A stretch of 64,000 nt of DNA from Tolypeutes matacus (Eukaryota > Chordata > Mammalia > Cingulata > Chlamyphoridae), in NCBI GenBank assembly GCA_026826555.1, contig JAKSZT010054565.1, positions 4,230,692 to 4,294,691 of the forward strand, in the 5' to 3' direction. The notes under the pieces were generated by a model. That model saw only the letters and a program-made list of their open reading frames with translations. It did not search any database and was not told the DNA's origin. Positions 47,712 to 60,240 of the stretch are shown piece by piece. How positions within the stretch are numbered: position 1 is the first letter of the stretch; every line of letters begins with the position of its first letter. Made by a program: the position numbers and the translations under genes.

Positions 47712-47830
47712 TAGGGTAAAATAGCATTTAATTGTGAATGTAATTAACAGCATTGAATTATATATTTGAATGTGGTTAAAAGGGGGGATTTTGGATTGTA
47801 CAAATGGTATTAGAATACTTTTTAAAAAAA
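47712..47830 (+). mobile_element. L1 3' UTR piece inside another L1
   Basis: The segment 'gaatgtaattaacagcattg' to 'ggggggattttggattgtac' ends in a short A run and repeats the tail seen at 10090-10190 and 27500-27600. It interrupts the ORF2 sequence, so it is nested or marks an internal rearrangement. Confidence 0.7.
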
Positions 47831-49094
47831 GACTGCACAACACAATTTTTAGAAGTTTGGAAAGGAAAAAATAAGACTATAATTTCTCATAGATATTAGT
47901 CATATATGTAAGAAATCCAAGAGAATCTATAAATAATTACAAATAAATGATCTTAGCAAGTTTGCTAGGCACAAGGTTAATATTCTAAAATTCATTTGCA
48001 TTTTTATATGCTTGGGAAAAACAATTGGAAAATAAAATTTTAAAATGCTATATATAATAAAACAAAAAAAGCTTAAGGAAATATATGTAAGATTTCTACA
48101 CTGAAATGAACAAAAAACACTAAGAGAAATGAAAGAAAACCTAAATAAATGAAAAAATACACCATATTCATGGATTGGATAATTCAATATTGTTTAGATA
48201 GTCTAGATCCCCACATTGATTCAGTGTCATCCCTGTAAAAATCCTAGTAGGATTATCTTTTTTAATTAACAAGCTGAATCCAAAATTTATATGGAAATTT
48301 AAAAGATCTAGAATAACCAAACAATAATAAAGAACAAAGTTGGAGGACTTATATTACCTGATTTTAAGATTGTCTATAAAAGTACTATAATCAATACATT
48401 TTGCATTGGTTCAAAGATAGACTAATGGATTCATCAGTTGATTTTTATAAAAGCTACAAGGACAATCTTTTCAACAAATGGTGCTAAAACAACTGGAATT
48501 TGGAAAACAAAATGAAGCTCAAACCCCACCTGACATGATGCACAAAAATGAATTTGTGGTAGACTGTAGAAGGCTAAAATTATAAAGCTCTTAGAAATAA
48601 ATATAGAAGGATTTTGTTGGCCTTTGGGTAGTTAAACATGTCTTAGATGGGACATAGAAAGCATAAACCGAACAGAGAAGATTGGATTTTATCCAAATAA
48701 AAGGTTTTTTTCTTATCAAAAGATACAATTATAATTAAATTGACTCAATAGTATACTATTCAGCTATAAAAAGAAATGTTCTATTGATACACTCAGAAAC
48801 TTGGATGAATCTCAAAGACATAGTGAATGAAAGAAGTCAATCACAAAAGGTTATATACTGCATGCTTCCTTTATATGACAATCTCCATGAGAAAAACTAT
48901 AATGACAGTGCTTTCCAGGGTTTAAGGGCAAAATGTACATGACATATAAGGATAGCAATGAGGGAGTTTTGTGGGGTGATGGAACTGTTCTGCATCCTGA
49001 TTGTGGTAGCAGGTATATGAATTTACTTGTGTTCATATTCATGGAACTGTACACCAAAAAGTCAATTTTACATTTGTTAATTTTTAAAATATTA

Positions 49095-50070
49095 TAAAAT
49101 AAATGAACTAACAACTGTAGACTGGGAGAAAATATTTTGCAATACACATATCTGGAAAAAGACTAGTATTCAAAACATAAAGGACACATATATCTCAATG
49201 ATAAGAAGGCAAACATCTCAATAAACATGGACATAAAATGTAAACAGATACTTCACAAAGGAAAATATTCTAATCACCAGTAATCACATAACAAAGTGAT
49301 CAATGTTAGTAGTCATTAGACAAATGCAAATTAAAACCACATTTGGAGAGCTCTACACAACCACCAATGGTTAAAATATAAAAGACTAACAACACTAAAT
49401 GTTGGTGAGGATATGGAACAAGCAGATTGCAAAGCTCTCACACATTGTTGGCTAAATGGCAATGGTGCAACCACTTTGGAAAACCATTTGGTAATCTTTC
49501 ATAGCCTTTCTTTATGGCCCAGCATTCCACCCCTAGGCATTTTCTCAAGGAAAATGAAAATATATATCTGCAAAAGACATGTACAAGAAGGGACAGAGCA
49601 ACTTTATTTAGAAATGCCAAAAGCTACAAGCAATCCAAATGTCCACCAAAAGCAGAATGCATGAAAAATTGTGGAAGATGCATGCAATACAATACAATTC
49701 ACTAGGACATAAGAATGAACTATTGATACCCACAACAAATAGAGAATCACAGAAACTATGCCGAGTGAACAAAGCCAGACACAAAGAGTACACTCTGTAG
49801 GATTCCGTTTATACTGATCTTCTACAATAGGCAAAACTAATTTATGATAATAGAAATCAGAACAGTGGTTGCTTGGTGGGCGGGAGAGCAGGGATTGATT
49901 TAAAGGAGCACAAGGGAACTTTCTGGGGTGATGGAAATACTTTATATCCTAATAAAAATGTGGATCACACATGTGTATGCATTTGCCAAACCTCATCCAT
50001 CTGCACACTTAAGATATGTGCCTTTTCCTGTATGCAAGTTATTTCTTTATTAGGAAGGAAAATATCTGTT
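49095..50070 (+). mobile_element. Second L1 3' end, head-to-tail with the previous copy
   Basis: It starts again inside ORF2 ('gactgggagaaaatattttg'), so it is a separate copy. It continues with 'acaaatgcaaattaaaacca' and 'ccagcattccacccctaggc', then the 3' UTR 'ggggtgatggaaatacttta'. The end near 50070 lacks a clear poly(A). Confidence 0.88.
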
Positions 50071-50074
50071 TCTG

Positions 50075-50999
50075 GGAAAGATGGGAAGAAAGATTGGGGG
50101 GAAAGGGGATATTAATACAGTCAGTATACACAACAGTGGCCTTGCCTGGACACGTCCCACCCTCAACCCCCCAGTTGCCTTCTCACACTTAATTTCAGTC
50201 CTGCCACATAGCAACACTCCCCTCCTGGCCCACCACAGGAGAATTTGACACACAACATCTCCATCTTGATTCCCCCTCTTATTTGTTTGGCATTGCTCTT
50301 TCCATTTTAGCGGCCTCTCCTAAGGGACACGGAAGCTGGGGTGAGGCAGTAGGGGCTGCTTGGAGGAAGAGGGGAGCGGCCTTCACCTGTTCTCCTCCTT
50401 TGGTCCCTGGCCACGCTGATGATGAGCTTTAAGCCCAGCGGGGCAAAAGTCCAGGATGGGCTCAAAGGTGTGTGCAGATGCAGATGCTTATGTGAGTAGA
50501 CCTGCCTAGCGGGGGCTGCCGGGGAAGGCGAGTGGGAGCTTTCCTCACTGCCTTCTGTCTCCCCTTTCCTCCCCACCCCCTTTTTTTGAATATATGATGT
50601 TTACCTTTAAACTCCAGAGGCTCAGAAAGGCATCCCTGTCTCAGGAGAAAGCGATTTTGAGGCTCAGCTCCTGGCTCAGCCCCGCTCTTCCTCAGCATGG
50701 AGGCTGTAACTGAACAGTCTTCCTTAACCCTTCGGGGGAGAAAAAAAAAAAGCAAAGGAATGCATTTTTTTCCCTTCACCCTTCTCATTCTGCTCTACTG
50801 ACCTTTTGCTTAGCTTTTTGCTAATGTCATTTTCACTCTTGGATGGGCTTTCTGGACAGTAAAGAAGACTTCTTTATGAAGCAGCAGTGATAAGCTAGGG
50901 TCATGCAGTCATTCACATCCAGGAAACCACTTCATCAGCTCCTACTTCCGTAGCAAATACCTCTAATCTAATCAGGAAAACAGCAAAACTCTGCAAAGT
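50075..50999. other. GC-richer non-coding sequence
   Basis: Between 50300 and 50580 the composition is GC-rich with overlapping frames on the minus strand (89 and 108 codons). No domain or splice structure was recognised. Confidence 0.4.
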
Positions 51000-51970
51000 G
51001 CCCTTGTTAATCCTGTCACTTACTACCTCGCCAGATTTTGAAAAATGCAGTTTAATTAGCAAAATAAAAGAACTTAATCTCTCCCCATATTATTCACACA
51101 AGTGAAAATATATGCGTTGGCCGAAGATAAAAATAAATTGCACAGGGCTAGTAACCACAGAAAGGGATGGGGGGAGGATGAAGCTGCAATCACCCTGTTC
51201 ATAAGGAATGAAACAAACGGTGGACTTTCTTAGGGCCTCTTAACAATGGGACACAGGCTCCTTTCTCCACACATATTTCACACATGCTTAATATCAGAAA
51301 GAACAGTTTTTAGGCCAAAAGTTATCTTAAAATACTCCCTACATCTCAGTTTGCAATTTTTGTAACATGCAATTGGGTTCAGCAAAGCTGATGCCGTGGA
51401 TTTTAATAAAAACTGTAGAAGTTAAGAGACAGCTTTTCCCAAGCATTATTTTTTAAAAGGAATTAAAATCCCATTTTACAAGATGATGGCACCAAGGAAG
51501 CAAAAATGCAATTTTTCTGTCTTTCCTTTTTAACTCTAGCCACCTTTACCCTTTTACATATTCATAAAATGTATACGGAGCTAATTTTGAATGTGCCCTT
51601 TACGACTATGTCACAGTCATAATATCGTCATGTTCCGAAGGCGTAATTAAAGATTTACCTAGATTTATGAGACTTTATCATTATCAATAGGGTTGAGGAA
51701 TGCCGGGGAGACACATTGTTGGAAGGTTTTGCTCAGCAGTTTCTTGAGCAATGAGAGGACTGGTATTACTTTAGCGTGAAAAAAAAATGACTGTTCGGCA
51801 CTAATATATGGCCCTTTATTAGAAAGGGATCACCAAAGAACTTCAGTCAAAACACTTCAGTGGCCTGCCCATCTCGTCCTTTCAGAGAATGGAAACGGGG
51901 AAGCAGCAAAATGTCTGGCTCATCGAAATGTGAGATGGAAGCACCAGCTCCCTACCGTGGAGCATCGCTG
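51000..51970. other. Repeat-free block, candidate conserved non-coding sequence
   Basis: Nearly 1 kb has no recognisable repeat and no reading frame of note. It is rich in short AT motifs such as TTTAATTAGC (51051), CGTAATTAAAG (51641) and TTTATTAGAAAG (51815). CpGs such as those in 'tatgcgttggccgaagataa' and 'tccgaaggcgtaattaaaga' survive in an AT-rich setting. This texture is typical of conserved non-coding elements; conservation itself cannot be seen from one sequence. Confidence 0.3.
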
Positions 51971-54900
51971 ACCTCATAGATTTCCCTTAATAAAAGTTGA
52001 GCCATATTAAGATGGACCAACAATGTGTCTTTAAAACAATGGGATGCGACTGTCTATTGACCCTCACTAAACCCTCGGGGAGCCAGGGGCTGCCTGGCTC
52101 TTTGCCTTTCCCTCATCCATTTAGGAAGGAAATCCCCCAGATATTTTTCCAGCTGCTGTCTTTCCAGGGCCTTCTAGGTTTAGAGCCCAGCAATTCTGAG
52201 GAAGGCAGATATTGGTGGCAATTCTAGAAACTATGTTTTCTTGCTGCATCTGTCTAGTGTTTTGTTTTCCCATTCTATGTGAGGTCCCTGCTAGGAAGGC
52301 AAGCCACGGAATTCTGTCATGCAGCATATTTTTCACAAGGTTAACGGGCAAGACTGAGCACTGTGGTACAGCACCCTCTCTTCTGGTTGGGCAAGGAAAA
52401 GGGATGTGTTGAATAGGTTGTCACCATGTCATTTTGACAGCACACCTGCACCCAGGTAGCAGCTAGAATCTTCCCTCTTCTATGAGTCTCTACAGATAGC
52501 ACTCTCTCCTTCCTAGTCCCTATCTCTTTCTTCTCACTCACCCTCCATGAGGTAGATCCTTACACCTTAGAGGACTTGTCTAAGAAAGCAACTGACCTTC
52601 CATTATTGCACCTGACATAAGGCGGACTGCCATAGCTTGGGGTTGGGGTGAAAGCAACAAAGAAACTTCTGGTTGCAAAGGAAGGCCATTCTGAAGGGAA
52701 AGTTGACAAATGCTAACTTATGAGCAAACCAGTTTCTCCTTTCTTTTTGAGGACCTCTGCTTGATTTCTGCTTCCCTTGGAAGTACCTGGAATGCAGCTC
52801 TTGGGTTCAGGTAAGGATTGGGGGTCAGTCTTCAACCCCTTCCCAGGATGTGGATTTTTGCCTGTGGATGGGGATTTTTGCATAGATTGTGACCTCTAAT
52901 TCAGCATTGTTGCATGGCCATTTACAAAAAGAAATTGTGGAGAAGTGCCTGCCCTACTCCACCCCACACCACCAACGTGGGTTTTCAGTTGGGCAGTCAA
53001 CAGGGCTTGATGATTTTCCTCTGGGTGAATTCAATTCTTCTTATTAAAAAAGGAGCTCCTTTGAGCTTCACTGTGACAACCAAGCCCATGCACTCTCTTC
53101 TTGGGCTGGATACACACAGCATGGAGGTTGAGTGCAGGAGTATCTGGGAAAGCCTGAATCCCAGCTTCTCCCTAGGTTCCATCTGAGGTTCTTCCCCTGA
53201 CTCTCGGCAGGGACAAGGATAAGGCTCACAATGGGGACACCCCAAGCCCACATCCCAGATGCAAAGCATAATACAAACTACTTATCTTTATTTAGAGCAG
53301 GTGGCTATCGAGACTCTTCTACTCTGTACAATGGCAGTAACAGCCTGGAATGGGAATGACAGACCCTGAGTGCAATGGAGATGTCAGCAGGAGTGGGGGG
53401 TCTGGGGGTTCTGGCTAGGGCACCAGCTCCTTCTAGCTTCTCTTTGGAGTCCAGCATGTAGCAGCCCCCTTGGCTTGGCGCAGGACGGAAGGCACCTCAT
53501 CAAGGTTGTTACTGAGCATCCACAAGGAGGTGGCTGCTTTTCAGTGGATGGAATTGCCCGAAGAGATGATTAAAAATGATAATAGTATTAATAAGAGGCC
53601 AAGGCCACCTCAAGAGTTCCCAGGTCCAGGGCTGCACTCCCGCACCTCTGAGGTTCTCCTCCCCCTTTTCGTGTCTCTCCCATTGATGAGAGCACCAACA
53701 AAACAAAAGTTCTCCTGTTGTGAAGCCAGCCCCCGTCTCTCTCACTTCCTCAGTGGTTAGGCCCATGCTGCTTTCTGCTTAGCTGGGCATTTCCTCCTGG
53801 TAGCTGAAGCTGGTCACCCTTGGTGCTCAGCTGGCTTCCTGTGCTCCTTCCCCAAGCTGCCTGAAGGCCTCGCTCTCTCCTCTCACCCAGCCACGTACCC
53901 CGGCACAACAGAGGAATTCAAAAGAAAAACTATTAGGCAGGGAGGACACATCCATCCCTGTCCCAGATGGGATGGTTTTCCAGCACAAATAAGACTCAGG
54001 TTATATTAATGGAGCCTAAAATCCAGAATCCACCTCCTGCTGACATCCATATCAATCTGCTACCTGCATAGTAAAAAAAGGGTTCTGAAGCCACAAAATG
54101 CTGGGTGAGTTTACTTTGTTGTAATCATTGCAAATGATGACAACTTCTTGTTCTTCAAAACAGCCACTGCGCCTGGAGATAATAAACTAGGACAAGACGG
54201 AAGAACACCGCACTTATAAGTGGCTCTACATCTCTTTTCACCAGGTTAGTCAAAACCTCTATCAAACTGGAGAGTCACCCTTCTTATGTCGTGTCTTACC
54301 CTAATGAGCTCTGGGGATGAACAACCTGAGATTCTACTTAGTACCCCATCAAGCAGGTCGTGATATGTGTTCTGCCTACAGTGGAATTTGTGAGCGAGTT
54401 GACAAGAAGGTGACACGGCTCCACTTAATTTTTCAATTGCTCACCTTTATCAGTTTATTGAGCCGGTTGCAACAATACATGCCAGCCCCAATGCAAACCT
54501 TGGCACAGGGGGATGGTCAGAAAAAGCGACAGGCTCAAGTGGTAAGAAAATGACCTGGTCACATTTACCATCCAAACAACAGAAATGCTGTCAACGCGGC
54601 CAATTCTCACTTTCAACATTCTGCACGTAGGAGAGGAGGAACATCTGTGGCATGCCCGGCAATATGTTTTAGCAACGTTTTTTGGGACCAAAATTAACAT
54701 TAACAGGAAGACAGGTTTGTGTTTCTCTGTATTTTCACTTATTAACACAACAATCCCAAGGTGATTAGCAATTCTGAGTTATGCTGGGCTGTGGGTTTCC
54801 ACATGCAGCATTGCAACATCGCACAAACATCCTCACTCTGAGCTCAGAGTCTGGGCGTGGGAAAATCTCAAGGAACCACATTGAGTTGAAAAACTCAGAT

Positions 54901-55075
54901 GTTTTTCAGTCCATCTTTGGACCCAGGAAATGTGCATCGGAGAAAACAGAAATGTCACAGAGCCACTGTGCTGACTCTTCTCCAATATTTGCTAAATATC
55001 CATGACTGGCCAGTCTCCATAGAGAGCAGGTGTGAGGCCTGGCTCTTGTTGCCCAGGACCTGATGGCATAGAGCC
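51971..55075. other. Long repeat-poor non-coding stretch
   Basis: No named transposon was recognised over 3 kb. Frames of 60-97 codons occur on both strands and overlap, with no family resemblance. I see no exon with both splice sites and a consistent frame. Confidence 0.4.
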
Positions 55076-55079
55076 TCTC

Positions 55080-55330
55080 TTCATTCATTCATTCCTTGAT
55101 TCATTGATCATAATTGGTTTAGCAATTATTGAGTGGTAAGTACTATGCTAGACATGGTGCCCAATCTTGGGTTGTAGTGATGTCAGATTTACCTAGAGGA
55201 GTTCACAGAGAGATAAGAAAGACAGATGAACCTAAGCACAATTATAACACAAGTCATCAGGACCAGGTACTTTGCCAAACCTTGTGTTTAGGGGAAGGTC
55301 CAAGGGAGCAGATGCCAATTCTGGCAGTTG
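55080..55330 (+). mobile_element. Ancient MIR/L2-class repeat fragment
   Basis: 'cattcattccttgattcatt', 'aattattgagtggtaagtac' and 'tatgctagacatggtgccca' match the same old element as 34045 and 60300. Confidence 0.55.
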
Positions 55331-55436
55331 ATCCACTGTAGATCTCCGAAGAATGTCTTTATCTTGTTGAGCTGATGTGAAGATTGGTAACCCTTAGCAT
55401 AGTGAGAGGTCATGTAGGAACTCAATACATGATAGC

Positions 55437-55522
55437 CATCTTCACTAACACCTCTATTACCATCATCATTACCACCATCAGCACCACCACCATCTTCACC
55501 ATCATCATGGTCTTCATCATCG
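55437..55522. repeat. Degenerate (ACC/ATC)n trinucleotide repeat
   Basis: Interrupted CAT/CAC/ACC triplets run along this stretch and stop just before an LTR. Confidence 0.85.
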
Positions 55523-55542
55523 GGCTGGATCTGTTTGCCCCT

Positions 55543-55980
55543 TGTGGCAGACTGGATTATGCACCCCAACAAATACATGGCCTTAATCTAAATCTGTGTC
55601 TCTGTGGATGTGAACCCATTGTAAAGGGGACCACTTCATGATGCTTTTTTAGGCGAGGTATGGTCAACTGTTGTGGGATGGGCCTTAATCAAGATCACTG
55701 GAAGCTTTATAAAGAGAAGGCCACAGGAAGAATCCAGAACTTAGCGGGAAACCAGAAGAGAAAGCAGAGGACATCACCATGTGATGGGAAACAGAGATAT
55801 AAGCCAAGGAACCCCAAGGACTGACAACATTAGATGCTACAGTCTTTGGGGAGAAAGCCACTCTTGCTGATACCTTGACTTTGGACTTTTCTGCCCTCAA
55901 AACAGTGAACCAATAAATTCCTGTTGTTTAAGCTAACCTATTGTGTGATATTTGTGATAGTGGTTCTGGCAAACTAAACA
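55543..55980 (+). mobile_element. Solo LTR, ERVL-MaLR-like
   Basis: It starts TGTGGCAGAC and ends AACTAAACA, again with TG...CA ends. A TATAAA box lies near 55708-55713 and the polyadenylation signal AATAAA is at 55912-55917, in the usual LTR order. The end 'attcctgttgtttaagctaa' is typical of MaLR LTRs. It shares its first eight bases and the pattern of its end with the LTR at 13200-13851. I see no convincing target duplication, and no internal viral genes are present. Confidence 0.75.
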
Positions 55981-57005
55981 CCAATCTGGATTTACTCTCC
56001 ATCCCTCTCTAACTTGCTCTATTCCCAGGAAGCTGACCCATACAGACTTCTTCTAGAGGCTCCCTTGTGCTCGGGTTTCCATTTGGGAATGGCCAGTAGG
56101 GAGCCCTGCAAGAGGGAGGTCAGAGAGAAGTCAGAATATTTATTACCTTAGCATCCTCCTTTCTGAGCCACAAGCTCACAGAGGCTGTACTCTTCTCCCC
56201 TAGGCTACAACCCCTGTCAGATGGCCTTCTTCTATGGTTGCATCTCTCTCTGGGTTCTGTAAGGGTCCCTTCCCTAGCCCTTCAGTCCTGGGGGCAGTAA
56301 TGGTTTACCAATGCTTCATCACTTCATCATCCTTTGTTGCTTACTCTTGGTCTCTCCCCACACCTTTAAAGTAGTCCTGTCATTAAACTCTCTCCATTCC
56401 CCTTGGGTGAGTTCTTGATTCCCTGCCAGGACCTTGGCCATCCAACCATCAGGACCATGGTCAGCATCTGTGTTGTCATCACTGGCCTACCCAGGTGAGG
56501 CCTCTTGCTGTGCCATCAGCTGCTGCACTTCCTGATTCCTTGCCTGCCCTTCCCCAGAGACACAAGGTGCACATTTGTCTAGTAAACTGTCAGCTCTTGG
56601 CACCTACAGCCCAAGCAGTTGATGGTTGCCTCCTCTGGGTCTCTGTTCTAGCATTGCCTCTTCTGGGACATCACTCACTCTCCTTCCTCTGGTCTCCACC
56701 AGGGTCCACCCAATTCTGATGGTGCCTCTTACCCTGGAACATAACTGTCTTCTCCAAGCCATGACCTGTGAGTTCCTACAGAGAAGGCCAGGGGCAATGT
56801 CATCTTTTCCCCAGGGTTATACATAGAATGTTCTTAATACATCCTTGCAGGCATGGTGGAGGGATGGGTGGGCACAACTGGCATTTGCCCCATCACCATT
56901 GCTGGGACTAGTTGTCAGGTGATGCTAACACTTCTCTCCGCAAATTCTTACCACCATCCAGTGCTCAGCACCTTGGAGGTGTTAGGAAACATTTGTCTAA
57001 ACAAA
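55981..57005. other. Non-coding sequence, no feature recognised
   Basis: Pyrimidine-rich mixed sequence. Frames at 56495-56826 overlap and have no recognisable domain. Confidence 0.45.
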
Positions 57006-57009
57006 ACTA

Positions 57010-57200
57010 ACAATCATATTTACTATTGAATGATTGCTTCTAATTTGCTAGGCCCTGAGCTAATTATTTTCATATGTTATTTCCCTTAATACTCAGAATA
57101 GTCATGTTGTGAAGCTGGCATTATGAGGAAACTGAGGCAGAAACAGGCTTTAACCCCAGACATTAATAGACTCCAGGGTCTACACCTCCAGCCCTCAAGC
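57010..57200 (-). mobile_element. MIR-class fragment
   Basis: 'ttatttcccttaatactcag', 'tgaagctggcattatgagga' and 'aactgaggcagaaacaggct' form the minus-strand MIR core. Confidence 0.75.
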
Positions 57201-57427
57201 CCAGTCCTCAATATTTGATTACAAGAGTTGGGGGTGGGGGAGAGGAGATGACTACTAGAGCCTCTAACCTGCTGTCTTATTATGAACATCGAAGTTCTGC
57301 CCCTTCACTTTGTCCCCTCCACCCAAGTGATGTAAAATGGGGCAATGATAGCCCCTGACCCCTCAATTACTATGAGGATCGCATGAAAAAATTCCTGTCC
57401 CAAGATCCCAAGTAACTATGTAATAGC

Positions 57428-57885
57428 TGTGGTAGGCAGAAAAAAATGAACCTCCAAAAATGTGTTCATTTGGCAATGCCCAGAACCTGTGAATATGACC
57501 TTATAGGCCAGAAGATGTGATTACGTTAAAGATCTTTAGAACACAGGCTTACCGTGTATTATCCAGGGGCCCTAAATGCCTTCACATGCATCCTTATAAG
57601 AGAAAGGCAGAGGGACATTAGGCCAAAGACACACAGGGGAAGAGGCCAGGTGAGGCTGGAGGGCCAGGGATATGGGAGTGATGCAGGTCACAAGCCAAGA
57701 ATGCTGGCAGCCACCACGAGCTGGAAGAGGCAAGGAAGGGATTCTCCCTGAGACCCCAAGGGAGTGCCACCACTCCCACACCCTGATTTCAGACTTCTGG
57801 CTTCTAGAACTGTGAGAGTGCATTTCTGTGGCTTTAAGCCACCAGGTATGCAGTCATTTGTTGCAGCAACCCTGGGAGACAAAGG
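57428..57885 (+). mobile_element. MLT1-like LTR (ERVL-MaLR)
   Basis: Clear MLT1 order: 'tgcccagaacctgtgaatat', 'gatgtgattacgttaaagat', 'tgcatccttataagagaaag', 'gtcacaagccaagaatgctg', 'agcaaggaagggattctccc'-like text (observed 'ggcaaggaagggattctccc') and 'acttctggcttctagaactg'. It is an ancient solo LTR with no internal region. Confidence 0.88.
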
Positions 57886-57889
57886 CAAT

Positions 57890-59475
57890 AGCCTCCAAAT
57901 ATTGTCACAAGTTTATTATTCTCTACCTACTGGGGCCCAATCCAGTGCTGGGCCAGTAGTGGGACAGGACATAAAGAATGGGACACTGACCTTGCCTTTG
58001 GGGAGCTGTGGATCTATCCCGGTGACCGCAGCAGCCCTCTGATGGGTGGCTGCCTCATGCCTCCCTGTGCTCCTGTAGGCACAAGGGCCAAGCTGCTGGG
58101 GATTCCCCCATACCGTTATTCCCCATGACAAGCTGGAGTGCTAGGTAATGGCTTCACTCACCTGCCACATCCCTTCCACTGATGCAAGATGTTGGCAGTG
58201 CAAAGTGAGCCACCCTCTCTGGTCCCCAAATCCCAGGCAGCTCACAGTCCCTGCTCCAGGGTCCCTGTGGGAAGAGACAGCCCCTCGCCTCCATGCGTGG
58301 ACTATTCCAGAAATCTGGCCATGGCCCTGGGAAGTGGAGAGCTTAGCCAGGTGCTGCTGCTGCTTCCCCTTCTCCCACTGGATGTCCACGGGGCTGGATG
58401 GCCTTGCTGTGTCTGGCAGAAGGCCATGGACACACACTGGACATCCAGCTCTTCCCTCTACTCCCTGAAAGCACATCCGGATGCAAAGGAGGCTTAGAGA
58501 AGCTAAAATGGGGATGGCCTTTGAGCCTCCCTGATTTATACAAAACACGAACAATTTCCAAACTTTGGAACTGGACCTGGGATGAGTGGCAAAGCCTTCA
58601 CTTGGCCGGAGCACCCGAAGGCACTGTGCTGCCCCAGCATTAGGAACCTCTGACTTAAGGAGCACAGTGGGTGGAGGTGGAGGGTGAAGTGGGCACCCAG
58701 GCCCTGGGGGAGGAACAGCCGGGTGGTGAGAAAGGCCATGGGGAGGAGAGAGCTTTGGTTTCAGGCTAATGAGGAAGGGAATCTGTGTACTAGGGAGAGA
58801 AGAGAGGGTTTTCTCTGCCTGAGGTCACTCTAGGTTAGGGGGTTCTAGAGGAGGGAGTGGGGGCACATGGGGGGGTGGTGAGCCCCTGCACCCTGCAGGG
58901 GCTTTGGAGGCACCACACCCAACACTCCAGATTTCTCTGGAGGTGGCATGGCCCCCAAGGAAGGGGGACCATGACCTGGCTGGAGGAATTGTCTGGGTCT
59001 TGGGGTGAGGAGGTGGCTTCCATCCTCCACCTGGGGAAGGCCTGGCAAATCCAACCTCAGAGCCCCCGTAATTGAGTCAGCTGGTGCCTGCCAGGAACCA
59101 AAACTTCATATTCGATCTGGTCAGCATGGCCAGAAGCTGCCAAGGTGCTCTGAAGCTGGATTTCGACTGCCGTGGGAACTGTCTCCATCCATGAAACAGA
59201 CTCTGAGGTTGGTGGACAGTGACAGATGCGAGCTCCATTCTCAGATGAGAAAAGGGGAAAGGGGCAGTTCCTGGCAGGTCCGTGTAGGGCTTAGCCCACA
59301 CTTGCACCTGTGCTGGGCCTACCCCAGGGAGCACCCCTGCTCCACCCCATTGTTGTTTTGTTCCAGAAGCTGCAATAGCTGGGAGGGCCCAGAGGGTGTG
59401 TCCAGCGATGGGTACTTTGAAGGTCCTGGGGCTCTGAGCACGGCCGGGTGGAAAGAGGGTCAAATTTGGGTTTCA
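57890..59475. other. GC-rich non-coding stretch
   Basis: It contains several overlapping frames of 60-174 codons on both strands. The longest are 58141-58665 (minus) and 59005-59538 (plus). High GC content lowers stop frequency here, and none shows a domain, so I do not call a gene. Confidence 0.4.
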
Positions 59476-59477
59476 AT

Positions 59478-59690
59478 CTTGGCTGTGGTCCTCACTTTGT
59501 GGGCACAGCCTCTCTTCTCCAAGCCTCAGTTTCATTAGCCTGGAAAATGCGACTAAAGATACTCCTCCCAGCATCCCAACAAGGTGAGCGCTAGTTGAGG
59601 TAATCTGTGCAGACACCTGGCTGAGGCCCTCACCTGCTCTGGGGCTGCCAAGGGCCACCACCCCTTGCCAGTGTTTCCTTTATTCATTCA
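59478..59690 (+). mobile_element. MIR fragment
   Basis: 'tcttggctgtggtcctcact', 'ctccaagcctcagtttcatt' and 'ggaaaatgcgactaaagata' follow plus-strand MIR order. Confidence 0.65.
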
Positions 59691-60017
59691 TTCAAAATTA
59701 ATTAGTTGTTTTGTATAGTTAACAACAACACTGTAATGATTTTGTTGCAAGAGCAAAGTTAGTATTCTATTAATGCTAAAGGTCAAAAAGGAGAGAACAT
59801 GGGGTTTGGTTTTGTGAGATATGCAAACGATTGAGCATTTTTTTCTCTTCATTTAATAAGGAGAACTTAATTATGTCATTTAACTAATCTGTGTTCATCT
59901 GTGTAGCTTTCTGAAAACCAGAGGAATAACTGGGCTAGTAGTTGGAATTAGATGAGATAAAAGTGCCTGAAAAGAACTTTTCATGACTTGTTGAGCTGTT
60001 TTACTGCTCTTTTATTA

Positions 60018-60240
60018 ATTCATTTTTAATCAATTTAATTGGTACATATTAATAAAGCATACAATCCATCCAAAGCGTACAGCAATGGCATTTGGTATAA
60101 TCACACAGTTGTGCGTTCATCACTGCAATCATAATTAGAGCATTTTCATTATTCCAATAGCAATCATAATGGTAATAATAAACAAAAAACAGGCAAACAA
60201 AAAAGTCTTAGCCCTTAATAATCAGCCCTCAAACTTTCTG
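60018..60240 (-). mobile_element. Short L1 3' UTR insertion
   Basis: A perfect 13-bp duplication TGCTCTTTTATTA flanks it at 60005-60017 and 60241-60253. The body ('cacacagttgtgcgttcatc', 'cactgcaatcataattagag') is 3' UTR only, about 223 bp, so it is a severely 5'-truncated L1. Confidence 0.85.

Larger units (their letters stand above)
45550..49090 (+). mobile_element. Old L1, ORF2 to 3' UTR, with nested insertions
   Basis: The endonuclease part is readable in the frame at 45815-46018 (IIVIGDINSTLSVIDRES, and LDLLDIYRLLQ at its end). Reverse-transcriptase sequence follows ('ttcataccaaaatcaaacaa' near 47320) and the C-terminal part runs to about 48900. The 3' UTR then ends near 49090. A dimeric SINE (46241-46609) and a short L1 3' UTR piece (about 47712-47830) are inserted. 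Frames are broken throughout. Confidence 0.85.

Noticed and set aside
55437..55522. CRISPR-like short repeats
   Set aside because: Irregular trinucleotide repeat without spacers. The organism is a mammal.
58141..58665. 174-codon minus-strand frame
   Set aside because: Several other frames of 70-106 codons overlap it on both strands, with no known family pattern.
59005..59538. 177-codon plus-strand frame
   Set aside because: It runs into a MIR fragment at its 3' end and has no domain.
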